Assembly: GCF_900182815.1 (NCBI RefSeq)
Contig: NZ_FXUA01000001.1
Coordinates: 186,001-250,000, forward strand
From: Algoriphagus winogradskyi
Lineage (GTDB): Bacteria > Bacteroidota > Bacteroidia > Cytophagales > Cyclobacteriaceae
Direction: 5' to 3'
DNA length: 64,000 nt
Part shown: piece by piece, positions 26,343-35,479 of the stretch
How positions within the stretch are numbered: the stretch's first letter is position 1
How the letters are laid out: the number at the start of each line of letters is the position of its first letter
Made by a program: the position numbers and the translations under genes
The notes under the pieces: generated by a model
What the model saw: the letters and a program-made list of their open reading frames with translations, nothing else
Databases searched by the model: none
Told to the model about the DNA's origin: nothing

Positions 26343-27710
26343 TCATGGGTTGATTTCCAATACCTGAATCTGCTCCGGATCGATCTGATGTATATACTGA
26401 CGCAAGATATAATAGGTCTCTGGAACTTGTGTCACCAAATCCAATTGAGAAGGGATGTCATCAGTAAGTTCGTCGTTTTCTAGATAGGCAAATCGGCTTA
26501 GCATTCCACTTTCAAACATACAATAGGCAGTTTCACGGGGATTTCGCCCATCCAGTTTGATCAGAATTTCCTTTTGGCCATCCTTGATCTTTTCCATAAA
26601 CTCTGACACGCGTGTATTATACTCCTTCGGTTTCTCTGTAAAATAGCAAGCGCCCTCACACCTCAAAAGGTCTTCCGGTTCACAATTCACTTTTCTCAAG
26701 CCACAAAGTTTTGGACAAAGACCATAGGTTTCAATTCCAGTTTTGAGAAAGGTATTCGCCTCTTCCATAGAAAAAAAGGACTCAATCGGTTTGAAAAATT
26801 TGGTGATTTTCGCAACCTGAAATCTTCCATATCCAGAATAATCTTCGTAATGAAACAACCCAAACAATCGCTTTGGAAGCTTAGACGCGTAATTATATTT
26901 AGGCCATAAGCGCTTAATTTCCAACGTCTCAAACAAAAGCGCCATTAGTTCACTTCCAGTTAATTCCCATTTTAAATCAAAGACTTCATTCTTTAATTTC
27001 TGTTTTAGACTAGGTAGTAATTGACCGGAGAAGTGGTTTTTAAACCTTTCCCTAATATTAATCGCCTTACCTACATAGATCGTTTTTCCATGCTCATCTT
27101 GCATATAATAAACACCACATGCGGTAGGTATTTCTTTGAATTTGGAGTGAGGAAAGTTGGGCGGTAAAAAAGCTTCTCCTGTGTTTTTCTTCAGGGATTG
27201 ATTGATGATTTGGTAATCAGATTTGATCATTCTATCAAACAAAATCGCCGTTGCCTTAGCATCTCCCATTGCCCGGTGCCTAGCCTCAATCTCGATTTTC
27301 TGACTTTCGCACAGCCTCCCTAAGCTATAAGATTTCATACCCGGATATACTTTTCGGCTGAGACGGACAGTACAGAGTTTGGGAGTTTTAAGCTCCTTCC
27401 CTACTTTCAAAAATGCCTCACGAAGAAATCCATAGTCAAAACTGACATTGTGTGCTACAAATACCCTGTCGTGAAGTAATTCCCACAATTCATCATGTAT
27501 AGCTTCAAAAGTAGGCTGGTGTCTAACCATAAAATTATCTATTCCTGTCAGCCCAGTAATATAGGTGGGAATGGCCTGCTCAGGATTTAAAAGTGTCTGA
27601 TACTCCCTGATAATCGATTCCCCATCGTGAATCAATACAGCTATTTCAGTTATCCCACCATACTTTGGCGCACCGCCGGTGGTTTCAATATCTACTATGG
27701 CGAATTCCAT
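26343..27710 (-). CDS. DEDDh exonuclease fused to UvrC-like GIY-YIG nuclease
   Basis: 455-residue fusion. Residues 1-165 are a DnaQ-like 3'-5' exonuclease with Asp7 and Glu9 (AIVDIETTGG), HNVSFDYGF (88-96) and HRAMGDAKAT (HxxxxD, 145-150). Residues about 190-275 are a GIY-YIG nuclease as in UvrC and Cho: G199-V-Y201, Y213-V-G215, Arg221 and the ELMALLFETLEIKRLWPKYN end. A cysteine-bearing UvrC-like stretch (CPKLCGLRKV, CEGACYFT) follows. All catalytic residues of both domains appear intact. The fusion would nick DNA and degrade from the nick, in repair. It is a known but little-studied architecture. Confidence 0.9.
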   Translation of the reverse strand: MEFAIVDIETTGGAPKYGGITEIAVLIHDGESIIREYQTLLNPEQAIPTYITGLTGIDNFMVRHQPTFEAIHDELWELLHDRVFVAHNVSFDYGFLREAFLKVGKELKTPKLCTVRLSRKVYPGMKSYSLGRLCESQKIEIEARHRAMGDAKATAILFDRMIKSDYQIINQSLKKNTGEAFLPPNFPHSKFKEIPTACGVYYMQDEHGKTIYVGKAINIRERFKNHFSGQLLPSLKQKLKNEVFDLKWELTGSELMALLFETLEIKRLWPKYNYASKLPKRLFGLFHYEDYSGYGRFQVAKITKFFKPIESFFSMEEANTFLKTGIETYGLCPKLCGLRKVNCEPEDLLRCEGACYFTEKPKEYNTRVSEFMEKIKDGQKEILIKLDGRNPRETAYCMFESGMLSRFAYLENDELTDDIPSQLDLVTQVPETYYILRQYIHQIDPEQIQVLEINP

Positions 27711-27912
27711 TGGCTAAAAGTAAGGATAAGAATTTTCAGATTAGAAAAGTTGTCAGAGAATGACAAAGAATCAATACCAGTTCAAGGTTTGGGATCATTC
27801 ATCTATAACTCCAATCACATCTCAAAGTATCGGTTCCTCTCATTTTTTTTACCATTTATCCTATAAATGCAACTTTGTTTCATTTGTGCTAGTTTATAAT
27901 ATTATCGCCGAC

Positions 27913-27920
27913 TATTTTTG
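27913..27920 (+). promoter_or_regulatory. candidate -7 promoter element
   Basis: TATTTTTG fits the Bacteroidota -7 consensus TAnnTTTG exactly. It lies only 5 bases before the proposed GTG start of the receptor, so a transcript from it would be leaderless or would start at a downstream codon. A TTTG at 27883 is farther upstream than the usual -33 spacing. Weak support. Confidence 0.25.
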
Positions 27921-27924
27921 CATC

Positions 27925-30231
27925 GTGAATTTGAAAACAGGAATACTAGTGTCAGTAATTTTACTCCTTGGCCATACCCTCTATGGGCAGGATTGTAAAT
28001 TATCCATAAGAGGTAAAATCATTCATTTGGAAAACAATGAGCCAATTGAAGCAGCCTACATATGGGTTGCTGAAGCTGAAGAAGGAGCTGTAAGTGACCA
28101 GAATGGAAATTTTACCATAAAGAATCTATGTAGTGGGTCCTACATACTTACCATTCAATACCTCGGACATAAAACGATTACGGATACCTTTAATCTGGAA
28201 ACCAATACATACAGTAAGACCTACAGAATGGAGGAGGAATCTTTAGGCCTTCAGAGTGTAGAAGTCCACGGGCACCGAGACGCAGTGCAAACTACTACAG
28301 CTGTTTCTGCGCTTTATGGAGAAAATCTGCTCGAATCAAGAGGAGAAAATTTAGGAGAAAGTCTAAAAAGGATCTCCGGAGTATCTACTTTTTCTACAGG
28401 GAATAGTATAGCTAAGCCAGTGATCCATGGTATGCACAGTAATCGAATTATGATCATGAATAATGGGATTCGATTGGAAGGACAACAGTGGGGAGCAGAA
28501 CATGCTCCGGAAATCGACCCTTTTCTAGCTGATGAAATCACTGTAGTAAAAGGTGCCGAGACAGTAAGATACGGCCCAGAGGCAATGGGAGGAGTGATTC
28601 TGGTAAACCCCGCCCCACTACCCACTACTAAGTTTAGCAAAACTAGTCTCAACCTTATCGGTGCCTCAAACGGAGGAATGGGTAATCTTAATCTTGTTCA
28701 TGTGGGAGGGTTAGAAAAAGTAAAAGGCTTAGGTTACCGCATACAAGGCTCCGCTAAAAGGTCAGGCAATATAAAATCACCAGGATATTTTCAGGACAAC
28801 ACAGGTTTAAGTGAACTGAATTTAAGCAGTTCCCTAGGGTATAGTAGCTCAAAACTTGGCGTAGAAGCTTATTACAGCTTATTCCATTCTGAATTGGGAA
28901 TATTGAATGATTCACATACTGGGAATCTTTCTGATTTAGAAAACATCATCGAAAATGGTCGTCCCTTTTCGGATGGAGAATTCACCTATGAAATACTCAA
29001 CCCGAAACAACGTGTAACACATCATTTGGCAAAGCTAAAGTCCCATTATCATATTTCTGAAAGCTGGAAAATAAATTTCCAATACGGGTTTCAGCTAAAT
29101 CATCGACAGGAATTTGACAAACGTAGAGGAGATCTGAATGAAAAAGCAAGTTTGGATTTAGAGCTTTTTACCAATACACTAGACCTATACGTAAATCACA
29201 CGCATAAGAATGAATTAAGTGGCACTTGGGGTGTAAACCTCATACAGCAGGCAAACAGTAATATTCCGGGAACAGGTGTGACTCCATTGATCCCCAATTA
29301 CGATATGATCAATGTAGGAATGTATGCCATGGAGAAATATTCCAAAGGCCCATTGGAAGTGGAGGCTGGCATACGCTATGACTTTAGAAATGTAAACACT
29401 GCCAGATACATTGATAATGAATTGAGAACAGCGGATTTGGATTATCAAAACTTTTCGGCATTCCTAGGTGGCCTTTACCATATCAGCCCAGATCTGACTT
29501 TCAATTCCAATTTTGGCTCAGCCTGGAGACCACCTAATGTCAATGAACTTTTCTCTGAAGGTCTTCATCATGGTGCTGCAGCGGTGGAAATAGGAGATCC
29601 AAATTTAGAATCTGAGAAATCACTTAAATGGATCAATGAACTTCAATACGATGGAAATAAAACCCATTTGGAATTCACAGCATACCTGAATCCTATTCAA
29701 GATTACATTTACCTGAATCCAACAGGTGAAACCTATGTGAGTTTGAGAGGGACATTCAATGTCTATGAGTACTTGCAAGCAAATGCACTTTTCTATGGTT
29801 TTGATTTTGCCGGAAGCTATGAATTCACGGACAAGTTTAGTGGATATGTAAAAGGTTCAATAGTGCAGGCAAAGAATACAGGAGACGACAGCTACTTCCC
29901 TTTTATACCATCTAATAGAATGGATTGGGGCGTCTCATACAGCTTCGCAAAGGATTCTGATCCCAAAACGAATAAAATCACTTTAAGTAATGTTTTGGTC
30001 GCAAAGCAAAACAGAGAGCCGGAGTTAGACATTGCTGCCGCTCCCCCAGCTTATGCTTTATTCAACCTAGCTTACACCAAGCAAATAAACATCGGTGAAA
30101 ACAAGATGAATCTTGGTCTTCAGGTACAGAATGTATTCAACACCGAGTATAAAGATTATATGAACCGCTTTCGATACTTCACCTATGATATGGGAAGAAA
30201 TGTCTTATTAAAAATCAACTACGAATTCTAA
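27925..30231 (+). CDS. TonB-dependent receptor, possibly for a metal
   Basis: Outer-membrane receptor of 768 residues from a GTG at 27925. This start gives a proper signal peptide (NLKTGILVSVILLLGHTLYG); the frame is open further upstream but that part does not look like protein. A carboxypeptidase-regulatory domain comes first (IRGKIIHLENNEPIEAAYIW), then a plug (SLKRISGVSTFSTGNSIAKP, VVKGAETVRYGPEAMGGVI), then a 22-strand-type barrel ending in Phe (LLKINYEF). The HHG stretch in NELFSEGLHHGAAAVEIGDP resembles zinc-type receptors, so metal uptake is a tentative guess. A small lipoprotein gene follows after 11 bases. Confidence 0.88.
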   Translation: MNLKTGILVSVILLLGHTLYGQDCKLSIRGKIIHLENNEPIEAAYIWVAEAEEGAVSDQNGNFTIKNLCSGSYILTIQYLGHKTITDTFNLETNTYSKTYRMEEESLGLQSVEVHGHRDAVQTTTAVSALYGENLLESRGENLGESLKRISGVSTFSTGNSIAKPVIHGMHSNRIMIMNNGIRLEGQQWGAEHAPEIDPFLADEITVVKGAETVRYGPEAMGGVILVNPAPLPTTKFSKTSLNLIGASNGGMGNLNLVHVGGLEKVKGLGYRIQGSAKRSGNIKSPGYFQDNTGLSELNLSSSLGYSSSKLGVEAYYSLFHSELGILNDSHTGNLSDLENIIENGRPFSDGEFTYEILNPKQRVTHHLAKLKSHYHISESWKINFQYGFQLNHRQEFDKRRGDLNEKASLDLELFTNTLDLYVNHTHKNELSGTWGVNLIQQANSNIPGTGVTPLIPNYDMINVGMYAMEKYSKGPLEVEAGIRYDFRNVNTARYIDNELRTADLDYQNFSAFLGGLYHISPDLTFNSNFGSAWRPPNVNELFSEGLHHGAAAVEIGDPNLESEKSLKWINELQYDGNKTHLEFTAYLNPIQDYIYLNPTGETYVSLRGTFNVYEYLQANALFYGFDFAGSYEFTDKFSGYVKGSIVQAKNTGDDSYFPFIPSNRMDWGVSYSFAKDSDPKTNKITLSNVLVAKQNREPELDIAAAPPAYALFNLAYTKQINIGENKMNLGLQVQNVFNTEYKDYMNRFRYFTYDMGRNVLLKINYEF

Positions 30232-30242
30232 CCAATTATTTT

Positions 30243-30842
30243 ATGAACACAAAAAACAAACTTTACCTCCTTGCACTAGCATTAGTTGCATTTTCGATTT
30301 CGAGCTGCGAAAGTGAAGATCCTGTTCCAGAAAATGACGGAGAGGTGATTACGGACGTAACATTGATGTTTCAAGAAATCGACGATACGGGAGCTGCAGT
30401 GGGCTCTCCTTTTGAATTCACAGCATCTGACTCAGAAGGAATTGAAGTGGGTGGAGCGCCTACGGTGGAAACTGTAATGTTATCAAAGGGTAAAACCTAC
30501 CAAATGTCGATCGAAGTATATAACTCAATCGAAAATGAAGACATCACTGAAGAGATCCAAGAAGAAGGCGATGAGCATCAATTCTATTTCTTGGGTTCTG
30601 CTTTTACTAGCTCTCCATTCCTATCCTATATTTATGATGATGAAGGAAGTGAATTGATCGGATTGAAAGGTATCGTGTCCGTGCAACAAAGCCCTGGTTT
30701 CAGCACAGCTGAAATGCGAGTAATACTGCGTCATGATTTGGACAAAAACTATCCAGGAGCTGACAATCCAAATTTTACGGATTATGCCCAAGCAGGTGGT
30801 GAGTCTGATTTGGATATCACTTTTCCTGTAGTAGTAGAATAA
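30243..30842 (+). CDS. lipoprotein paired with TonB receptor
   Basis: 199-residue predicted lipoprotein: signal sequence followed by lipobox cysteine Cys22 (FSISSCESED). The mature part is acidic and beta-rich, with ITDVTLMFQEIDDTG near the start and TEEIQEEGDEHQFYFLGS in the middle. This E/D-EHQF pattern recurs in small lipoproteins encoded beside TonB receptors in Bacteroidota (recalled from family knowledge). The histidine and acid-rich phrase could bind a metal ion. Only 11 bases separate it from the receptor gene, so they are one operon, closed by a strong terminator. Confidence 0.8.
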   Translation: MNTKNKLYLLALALVAFSISSCESEDPVPENDGEVITDVTLMFQEIDDTGAAVGSPFEFTASDSEGIEVGGAPTVETVMLSKGKTYQMSIEVYNSIENEDITEEIQEEGDEHQFYFLGSAFTSSPFLSYIYDDEGSELIGLKGIVSVQQSPGFSTAEMRVILRHDLDKNYPGADNPNFTDYAQAGGESDLDITFPVVVE

Positions 30843-30858
30843 TTTTTACTACCCTATC

Positions 30859-30896
30859 AAACACAAAAAGCAGCTCGAAAGCTGCTTTTTGTGTTT
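30859..30896. terminator. bidirectional intrinsic terminator
   Basis: A 17-base perfect stem, AAACACAAAAAGCAGCT and AGCTGCTTTTTGTGTTT, around the tetraloop CGAA. It serves the receptor/lipoprotein operon and the convergent lipoprotein gene. Confidence 0.92.
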
Positions 30897-30913
30897 AACC
30901 TTAATTTAGAAGG

Positions 30914-31426
30914 TTAAAATTCAGGTGAGCAAATGGTCATTGACTCCGCATCAAAACTACTCGCTTCATCTACATTTGACCCTACATTTCCAGCTACTAA
31001 AATCACTTTATAATCAGGACCTTCACTTGCCAAATGCACCTTCACATGTCCATCGAAAGTCTTCATATCCTCGAAACTTAGCTTAGTACCATCCATCAAC
31101 GTACCAAGTACTGTTTTACTTTCTAAGTCAGCACCATTAACCGGAGTAAGCATAAGAGCCATCGGCGCTTCAGGATCAGTATAATTCCCATAATGTAAAT
31201 GAGCTGGAAAATTGGTGGAAGTAGAACTCCTTTCTCCCACTAACTGAATAGTAGCCTCCAAATTGCCATCTATCATTTCCCGAACAGAAAACGTCCCACT
31301 GTAGTCAAACTCACTGGCTTTAAACAATTGAAAATCCAATTTTTGCCCTGTATATATATCTTGATCACTTTCAGTACAAGATCCGAAAGCAATCAAAACC
31401 AGAAGTACTAAAATTACATTTCTCAT
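30914..31426 (-). CDS. hypothetical lipoprotein
   Basis: 170-residue protein with a lipoprotein signal (LIAFGSCTES, Cys17). The rest is a single beta-rich domain with FPAHLHYGNYT and DGHVKVHLASEG, a histidine arrangement that recalls CHRD-type domains, followed by VILVAGNVGSN. It probably sits in the periplasm or on the outer membrane. Function unknown. It is convergent with the TonB operon and divergent from the helicase gene; a CCGATT/AATCGG inverted repeat (31510-31528) lies in that divergent region. Confidence 0.72.
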   Translation of the reverse strand: MRNVILVLLVLIAFGSCTESDQDIYTGQKLDFQLFKASEFDYSGTFSVREMIDGNLEATIQLVGERSSTSTNFPAHLHYGNYTDPEAPMALMLTPVNGADLESKTVLGTLMDGTKLSFEDMKTFDGHVKVHLASEGPDYKVILVAGNVGSNVDEASSFDAESMTICSPEF

Positions 31427-31571
31427 AGTTCAATTTTTCTAAACTCAACGCAAACAGATTTACAACTGTTCGGTTATTTCTAAAATTATCAATTCATTTG
31501 GTATTCTTCCCGATTATTTTAAAATCGGATAGCTCATTAAACTTACCTAATTCTCTTTATAAATTTCACTA

Positions 31572-34031
31572 ATGAAAGAAACGCGTCTGGCAGTTGGTTT
31601 AGATTATTTCCAAAAAAAAGGTTGGACGCTTTTTCCATTCCAAATGCAAACTTGGAATGATTACCTCGATGGGAAATCCGGGCTTCTAAATGCACCTACA
31701 GGCTCAGGAAAAACCTTTGCGTTGTGGTTTCCCGTCATTCTTGAATACATAAATAACAATCCCGATTCCTGGCAAAAACCAAGGAAAAATGGAATTCAAC
31801 TGATTTGGGTAACTCCCCTCCGTGCCTTGGCACAGGATATCCAAAAAGCTATGCAGGACGTCTGCGAAACTATTGGCCTACCTTGGCAAGTCGTAGTAAG
31901 AAATGGAGATACAGATGCTAAAACACGCGCTGCGATCAAGCGAAGACCGCCTGAGTGTTTAATAACCACGCCTGAGACTTTGCATGTGCTCATTTCCCAG
32001 AAAGATCATGCAGATTTATTTCAAAATGTACAGGCTGTAGTTGTAGACGAATGGCATGAACTGGTAGGAAATAAGCGAGGAGTACAAGTCCAACTTGCAC
32101 TGGAATATATACAATCTATTTGTCCAGGCACCTTTCGAAGATGGGCAGTATCAGCAACCATCGGGAATTTGGAAGCTGCCGCAAAAACTCTTTTGGGAGA
32201 AAATCTACCATTACATATTGTAAAGGCAGCTATTAAGAAACAGATAATTCTAAATACGGTGATTCCCGAGGAGGTAGAGAAATACCCTTGGCATGGTCAT
32301 CTAGGAATTAGAATGCTAGACCAAGTTATTCCGATTATTGAAGCGGGAAAAACAGTTTTACTTTTCACTAACACCCGATCTCAAACAGAAATTTGGTATC
32401 AGAAATTACTTGAAGCAAGGCCAGATTGGGCTGGGTGGATTGCAATGCATCATGGTTCGCTTGACATGTCTGTCCGAGGTTGGGTGGAAAATGCCTTGCA
32501 CGAAGGGACATTGAAACTCGTAGTTTGCACTTCTAGTTTGGACTTAGGAGTGGATTTCAGGCCTGTAAATCGAGTCATCCAAGTAGGTAGTCCAAAAGGA
32601 GTTTCCCGATTTATGCAGCGAGCCGGGCGGGCATCCCACCAACCAGGATTGCCATCTGAGATATTTTTTGTGCCTACCAATTCCTTGGAACTAATCGAAG
32701 CTGCTGCATTGAGAGATGCCATTGAGAAGGAAGAATTAGAGTCACAATTCCCTCCTATCTTAGCCTACGATGTCCTGATTCAGTTTTTAGTAACCTTAGC
32801 TGTCGGCGATGGATTTGATGAAAAATCAATTTATGAAGTGGTTAAAAAATGCCATTCCTATAAGGAATTATCTTTCGCAGAGATGTCTTGGATCATGGAT
32901 TTCATCACCAAGGGGGGAGCTTCTTTGGGGAGTTACGATGACTTTTTGAAAGTGATTCAAACAGAAGATGGTCTCTACAAAGTGACCAATAAGAAGATAG
33001 CTATGAAGCACAGATTGTCAATGGGGACAATTGTATCTGAGGCTATGATCAAGGTGAAATTCAAAAATGGTGCTTATCTCGGGACAGTGGAAGAATCATT
33101 CATTTCCAAAATGAAAATTGGTGACCGCTTTTTCTTTACTGGACGAAGTCTCGAATTACTTAAAGTTTATGGATTGACAGCCACAGTAAAGGTTTCGGAA
33201 AAAAAGGCCACCAATGTGGTGAGTTGGATGGGAGCACGAATGTCACTTTCTTCTAAACTGGCAGATAAAATCAGGGAAATCTTTGAACTCTACAATCAGG
33301 GAGTATATATCTCGGAAGAAATAATCCAAGCTAAACCGATTTTAGACCTACAAAACAAACTCTCCATCGTGCCTGATCGAGATACATTTTTGATAGAATC
33401 ACACCAAACTAACCAAGGATTCCACATCTTCTTTTATCCCTTTGAAGGCAGAGCAATACATGAGTTGATGAGCGCCTTAATAGCTTACAGAATAAGCGTC
33501 AGCTATCCGGTGACTTTCAGTATGGCGATGAATGATTATGGGTTTGAGTTACTTTGCGACAGCTATGTGAATATCGAAGAAATACTGGAGGAAGATCTTT
33601 TTTCACTTAAAAATCTTCGGGAAGATATACTCCGCTGCGTCAACGAGACGGAAATGACTAAAAGAAAATTTAGAGAAATCGCCAGCATTGCCGGGTTGGT
33701 TTTCCAAGGATATCCAGGAAAACCAACTTCATTCAAACACATTCAAGCTAATTCCAGCTTGCTTTTTCAGGTTTTTGAACAATATGATCCTGAGAATTTA
33801 TTGCTAAAACAAGCGCATGGCGAGGCAATAGATCAACAAATGGAAGAGGATAAAATGATTCATGCCTTGCAGAAAATTAATCAGCAGCAATTAGTAGTGA
33901 GGCACCCAGTTCAATTCACGCCATTTTCCTTCCCTATCATGGTTGATCGACTGAGCAGGACCTCCATCAGCTCAGAATCAATTGAAGACCGGATAGCGAA
34001 AATCCAGGCGCAGTTTCAGGTGACTGATTAA
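31572..34031 (+). CDS. ligase-associated-type DExH box helicase (Lhr-like)
   Basis: 819-residue superfamily 2 helicase. RecA-like domain 1 has Walker A NAPTGSGKTF (41-50), VTPLRALAQD and Walker B Asp159-Glu160-Trp-His162 (VVDEWHELVG). Domain 2 has LLFTNTRSQTEIW, LDLGVDFRPVNRVIQVG and RFMQRAGRASHQPG. The Lhr-type winged-helix and C-terminal domains follow. It matches the TIGR04121 group, usually encoded with an ATP-dependent DNA ligase, an exonuclease and a metallophosphoesterase for DNA repair. None of those partners is adjacent here. The last 4 bases overlap the convergent trkH stop. Confidence 0.9.
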   Translation: MKETRLAVGLDYFQKKGWTLFPFQMQTWNDYLDGKSGLLNAPTGSGKTFALWFPVILEYINNNPDSWQKPRKNGIQLIWVTPLRALAQDIQKAMQDVCETIGLPWQVVVRNGDTDAKTRAAIKRRPPECLITTPETLHVLISQKDHADLFQNVQAVVVDEWHELVGNKRGVQVQLALEYIQSICPGTFRRWAVSATIGNLEAAAKTLLGENLPLHIVKAAIKKQIILNTVIPEEVEKYPWHGHLGIRMLDQVIPIIEAGKTVLLFTNTRSQTEIWYQKLLEARPDWAGWIAMHHGSLDMSVRGWVENALHEGTLKLVVCTSSLDLGVDFRPVNRVIQVGSPKGVSRFMQRAGRASHQPGLPSEIFFVPTNSLELIEAAALRDAIEKEELESQFPPILAYDVLIQFLVTLAVGDGFDEKSIYEVVKKCHSYKELSFAEMSWIMDFITKGGASLGSYDDFLKVIQTEDGLYKVTNKKIAMKHRLSMGTIVSEAMIKVKFKNGAYLGTVEESFISKMKIGDRFFFTGRSLELLKVYGLTATVKVSEKKATNVVSWMGARMSLSSKLADKIREIFELYNQGVYISEEIIQAKPILDLQNKLSIVPDRDTFLIESHQTNQGFHIFFYPFEGRAIHELMSALIAYRISVSYPVTFSMAMNDYGFELLCDSYVNIEEILEEDLFSLKNLREDILRCVNETEMTKRKFREIASIAGLVFQGYPGKPTSFKHIQANSSLLFQVFEQYDPENLLLKQAHGEAIDQQMEEDKMIHALQKINQQQLVVRHPVQFTPFSFPIMVDRLSRTSISSESIEDRIAKIQAQFQVTD

Positions 34032-35476
34032 TTAGCTCTCCAGAAGAAAGGAGTGAATAAAATCAAGAGCGTAAATAACTCCAACCGACCAAGAAGCATG
34101 ATTACAGACAAAAATATTTTAGCCGAAGGAGAGAAAAACGCGAAGTTATCTACTGGTCCCACTTTGCCTATTCCCGGGCCGACATTTGCGAGTGATGTAG
34201 CAACAGAGCCTAATGAAGTAGCCAAATCATAACCCATCAGAGAAAGAACCAAAGCCCCCAACACAAAAGTGAGCAGGTAGATCAACAAGAAATTCATGAT
34301 GTGAGTGATGATTCTCCCAGTCACTCGATCTCCATTGATCATCAAAGGAACAATCGCTCTTGGGTGTACCAAGCGCTTAAATTCAAGCCATGAATTCTTA
34401 ATGAAAGTCAGATGCCTTACAAACTTGATCCCACCTGCTGTAGAACCTGCACATCCTCCCAGAAACAACAGCATAAAGCAGATAAAAGTAACTCCTTGAC
34501 TGTACTGGGTGTAATCATCAGTCACAAATCCAGTGGTGGTTACAATCGAAACCACCTGAAATAAGGACTTACGAAAGGCTAATTCATGACTTACACCACC
34601 ATTGGCAAAAATCGGGTAATACAGGATAATTGAGATCGCCAAGAGTGCAAATCCATAGGTTTTAAACTCATCACTTTTAAAAACCCGTTTGAATTTTCCC
34701 ATCAGCCCAAAATAGATCACTGTAAAGTTGGTCCCTGCCAAAAACATGAAAAAGATAGCGACGTATTGGATAAAAGCGGAATCGTAATAAGCCATACTAG
34801 CATTTTTGGTGGAGAATCCACCGGTTGCCAGTGTGGTAAGTGCGTGATTGATTGCATCGAAAAAGGTCATACCTCCTGCCCAATAAAGCAAAGTAGCCAT
34901 CACCGTAAGTCCAACATAGACGTACCATAACCGCTTTGCTGTTTCAGAAATTCGTGGGTGAACTTTATCAGAAGTTGGACCAGGAGATTCAGCTACAAAA
35001 AGCTCAATCCCTCCTATTCCCAATAGAGGAAAAATAGCAACCGTCAGTACAATGATTCCTAATCCTCCTATCCATTGCGTCATGCTTCTCCAAAAAAGCA
35101 AGCCCTTGGGCATTGCTTCAATATCAGTTAAAATGGAGGCCCCAGTGGTCGTAAGACCTGACATAGTCTCGAAAAGCGCATCTGAAAACCCGTTGATCTC
35201 GTGACTGAGCACGTAGGGAAGCATCCCAAACCCCGCCATAAACACCCAGCTTAAAGCAACAATCAAGTATCCTTCTCTCTTTCGAATATTTTGATCCTGC
35301 TTGGAAAATGAGAAAAACAGTGTGGCTCCAATAATCATAGTAATGACCGCGGAACTCAAAATAGGCCAAGGATCCTCTTCAAAGTGAATAGAAAAGATAA
35401 TACCAGGAAGCATCAAAATGGATATTAGCACCAAGAGTGCTCCCATGATCTTTCCTATTTCTTTAAAATGGATCAT
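34028..35476 (-). CDS. trkH: Trk potassium uptake system membrane subunit
   Basis: 482-residue K+ channel-like transporter of the inner membrane. The four pore loops with selectivity-filter glycines are visible: LTTTGAS, LATGGFS, VTTTGFV and LANVGPG. The glycine-rich gating segment GGCAGSTAGGIKF is also present. It imports potassium together with TrkA, which binds nucleotide and gates the pore. The gene starts 3 bases after the trkA stop, so the two are one operon. Length is normal. Confidence 0.95.
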   Translation of the reverse strand: MIHFKEIGKIMGALLVLISILMLPGIIFSIHFEEDPWPILSSAVITMIIGATLFFSFSKQDQNIRKREGYLIVALSWVFMAGFGMLPYVLSHEINGFSDALFETMSGLTTTGASILTDIEAMPKGLLFWRSMTQWIGGLGIIVLTVAIFPLLGIGGIELFVAESPGPTSDKVHPRISETAKRLWYVYVGLTVMATLLYWAGGMTFFDAINHALTTLATGGFSTKNASMAYYDSAFIQYVAIFFMFLAGTNFTVIYFGLMGKFKRVFKSDEFKTYGFALLAISIILYYPIFANGGVSHELAFRKSLFQVVSIVTTTGFVTDDYTQYSQGVTFICFMLLFLGGCAGSTAGGIKFVRHLTFIKNSWLEFKRLVHPRAIVPLMINGDRVTGRIITHIMNFLLIYLLTFVLGALVLSLMGYDLATSLGSVATSLANVGPGIGKVGPVDNFAFFSPSAKIFLSVIMLLGRLELFTLLILFTPFFWRAN

Positions 35477-35479
35477 TCC

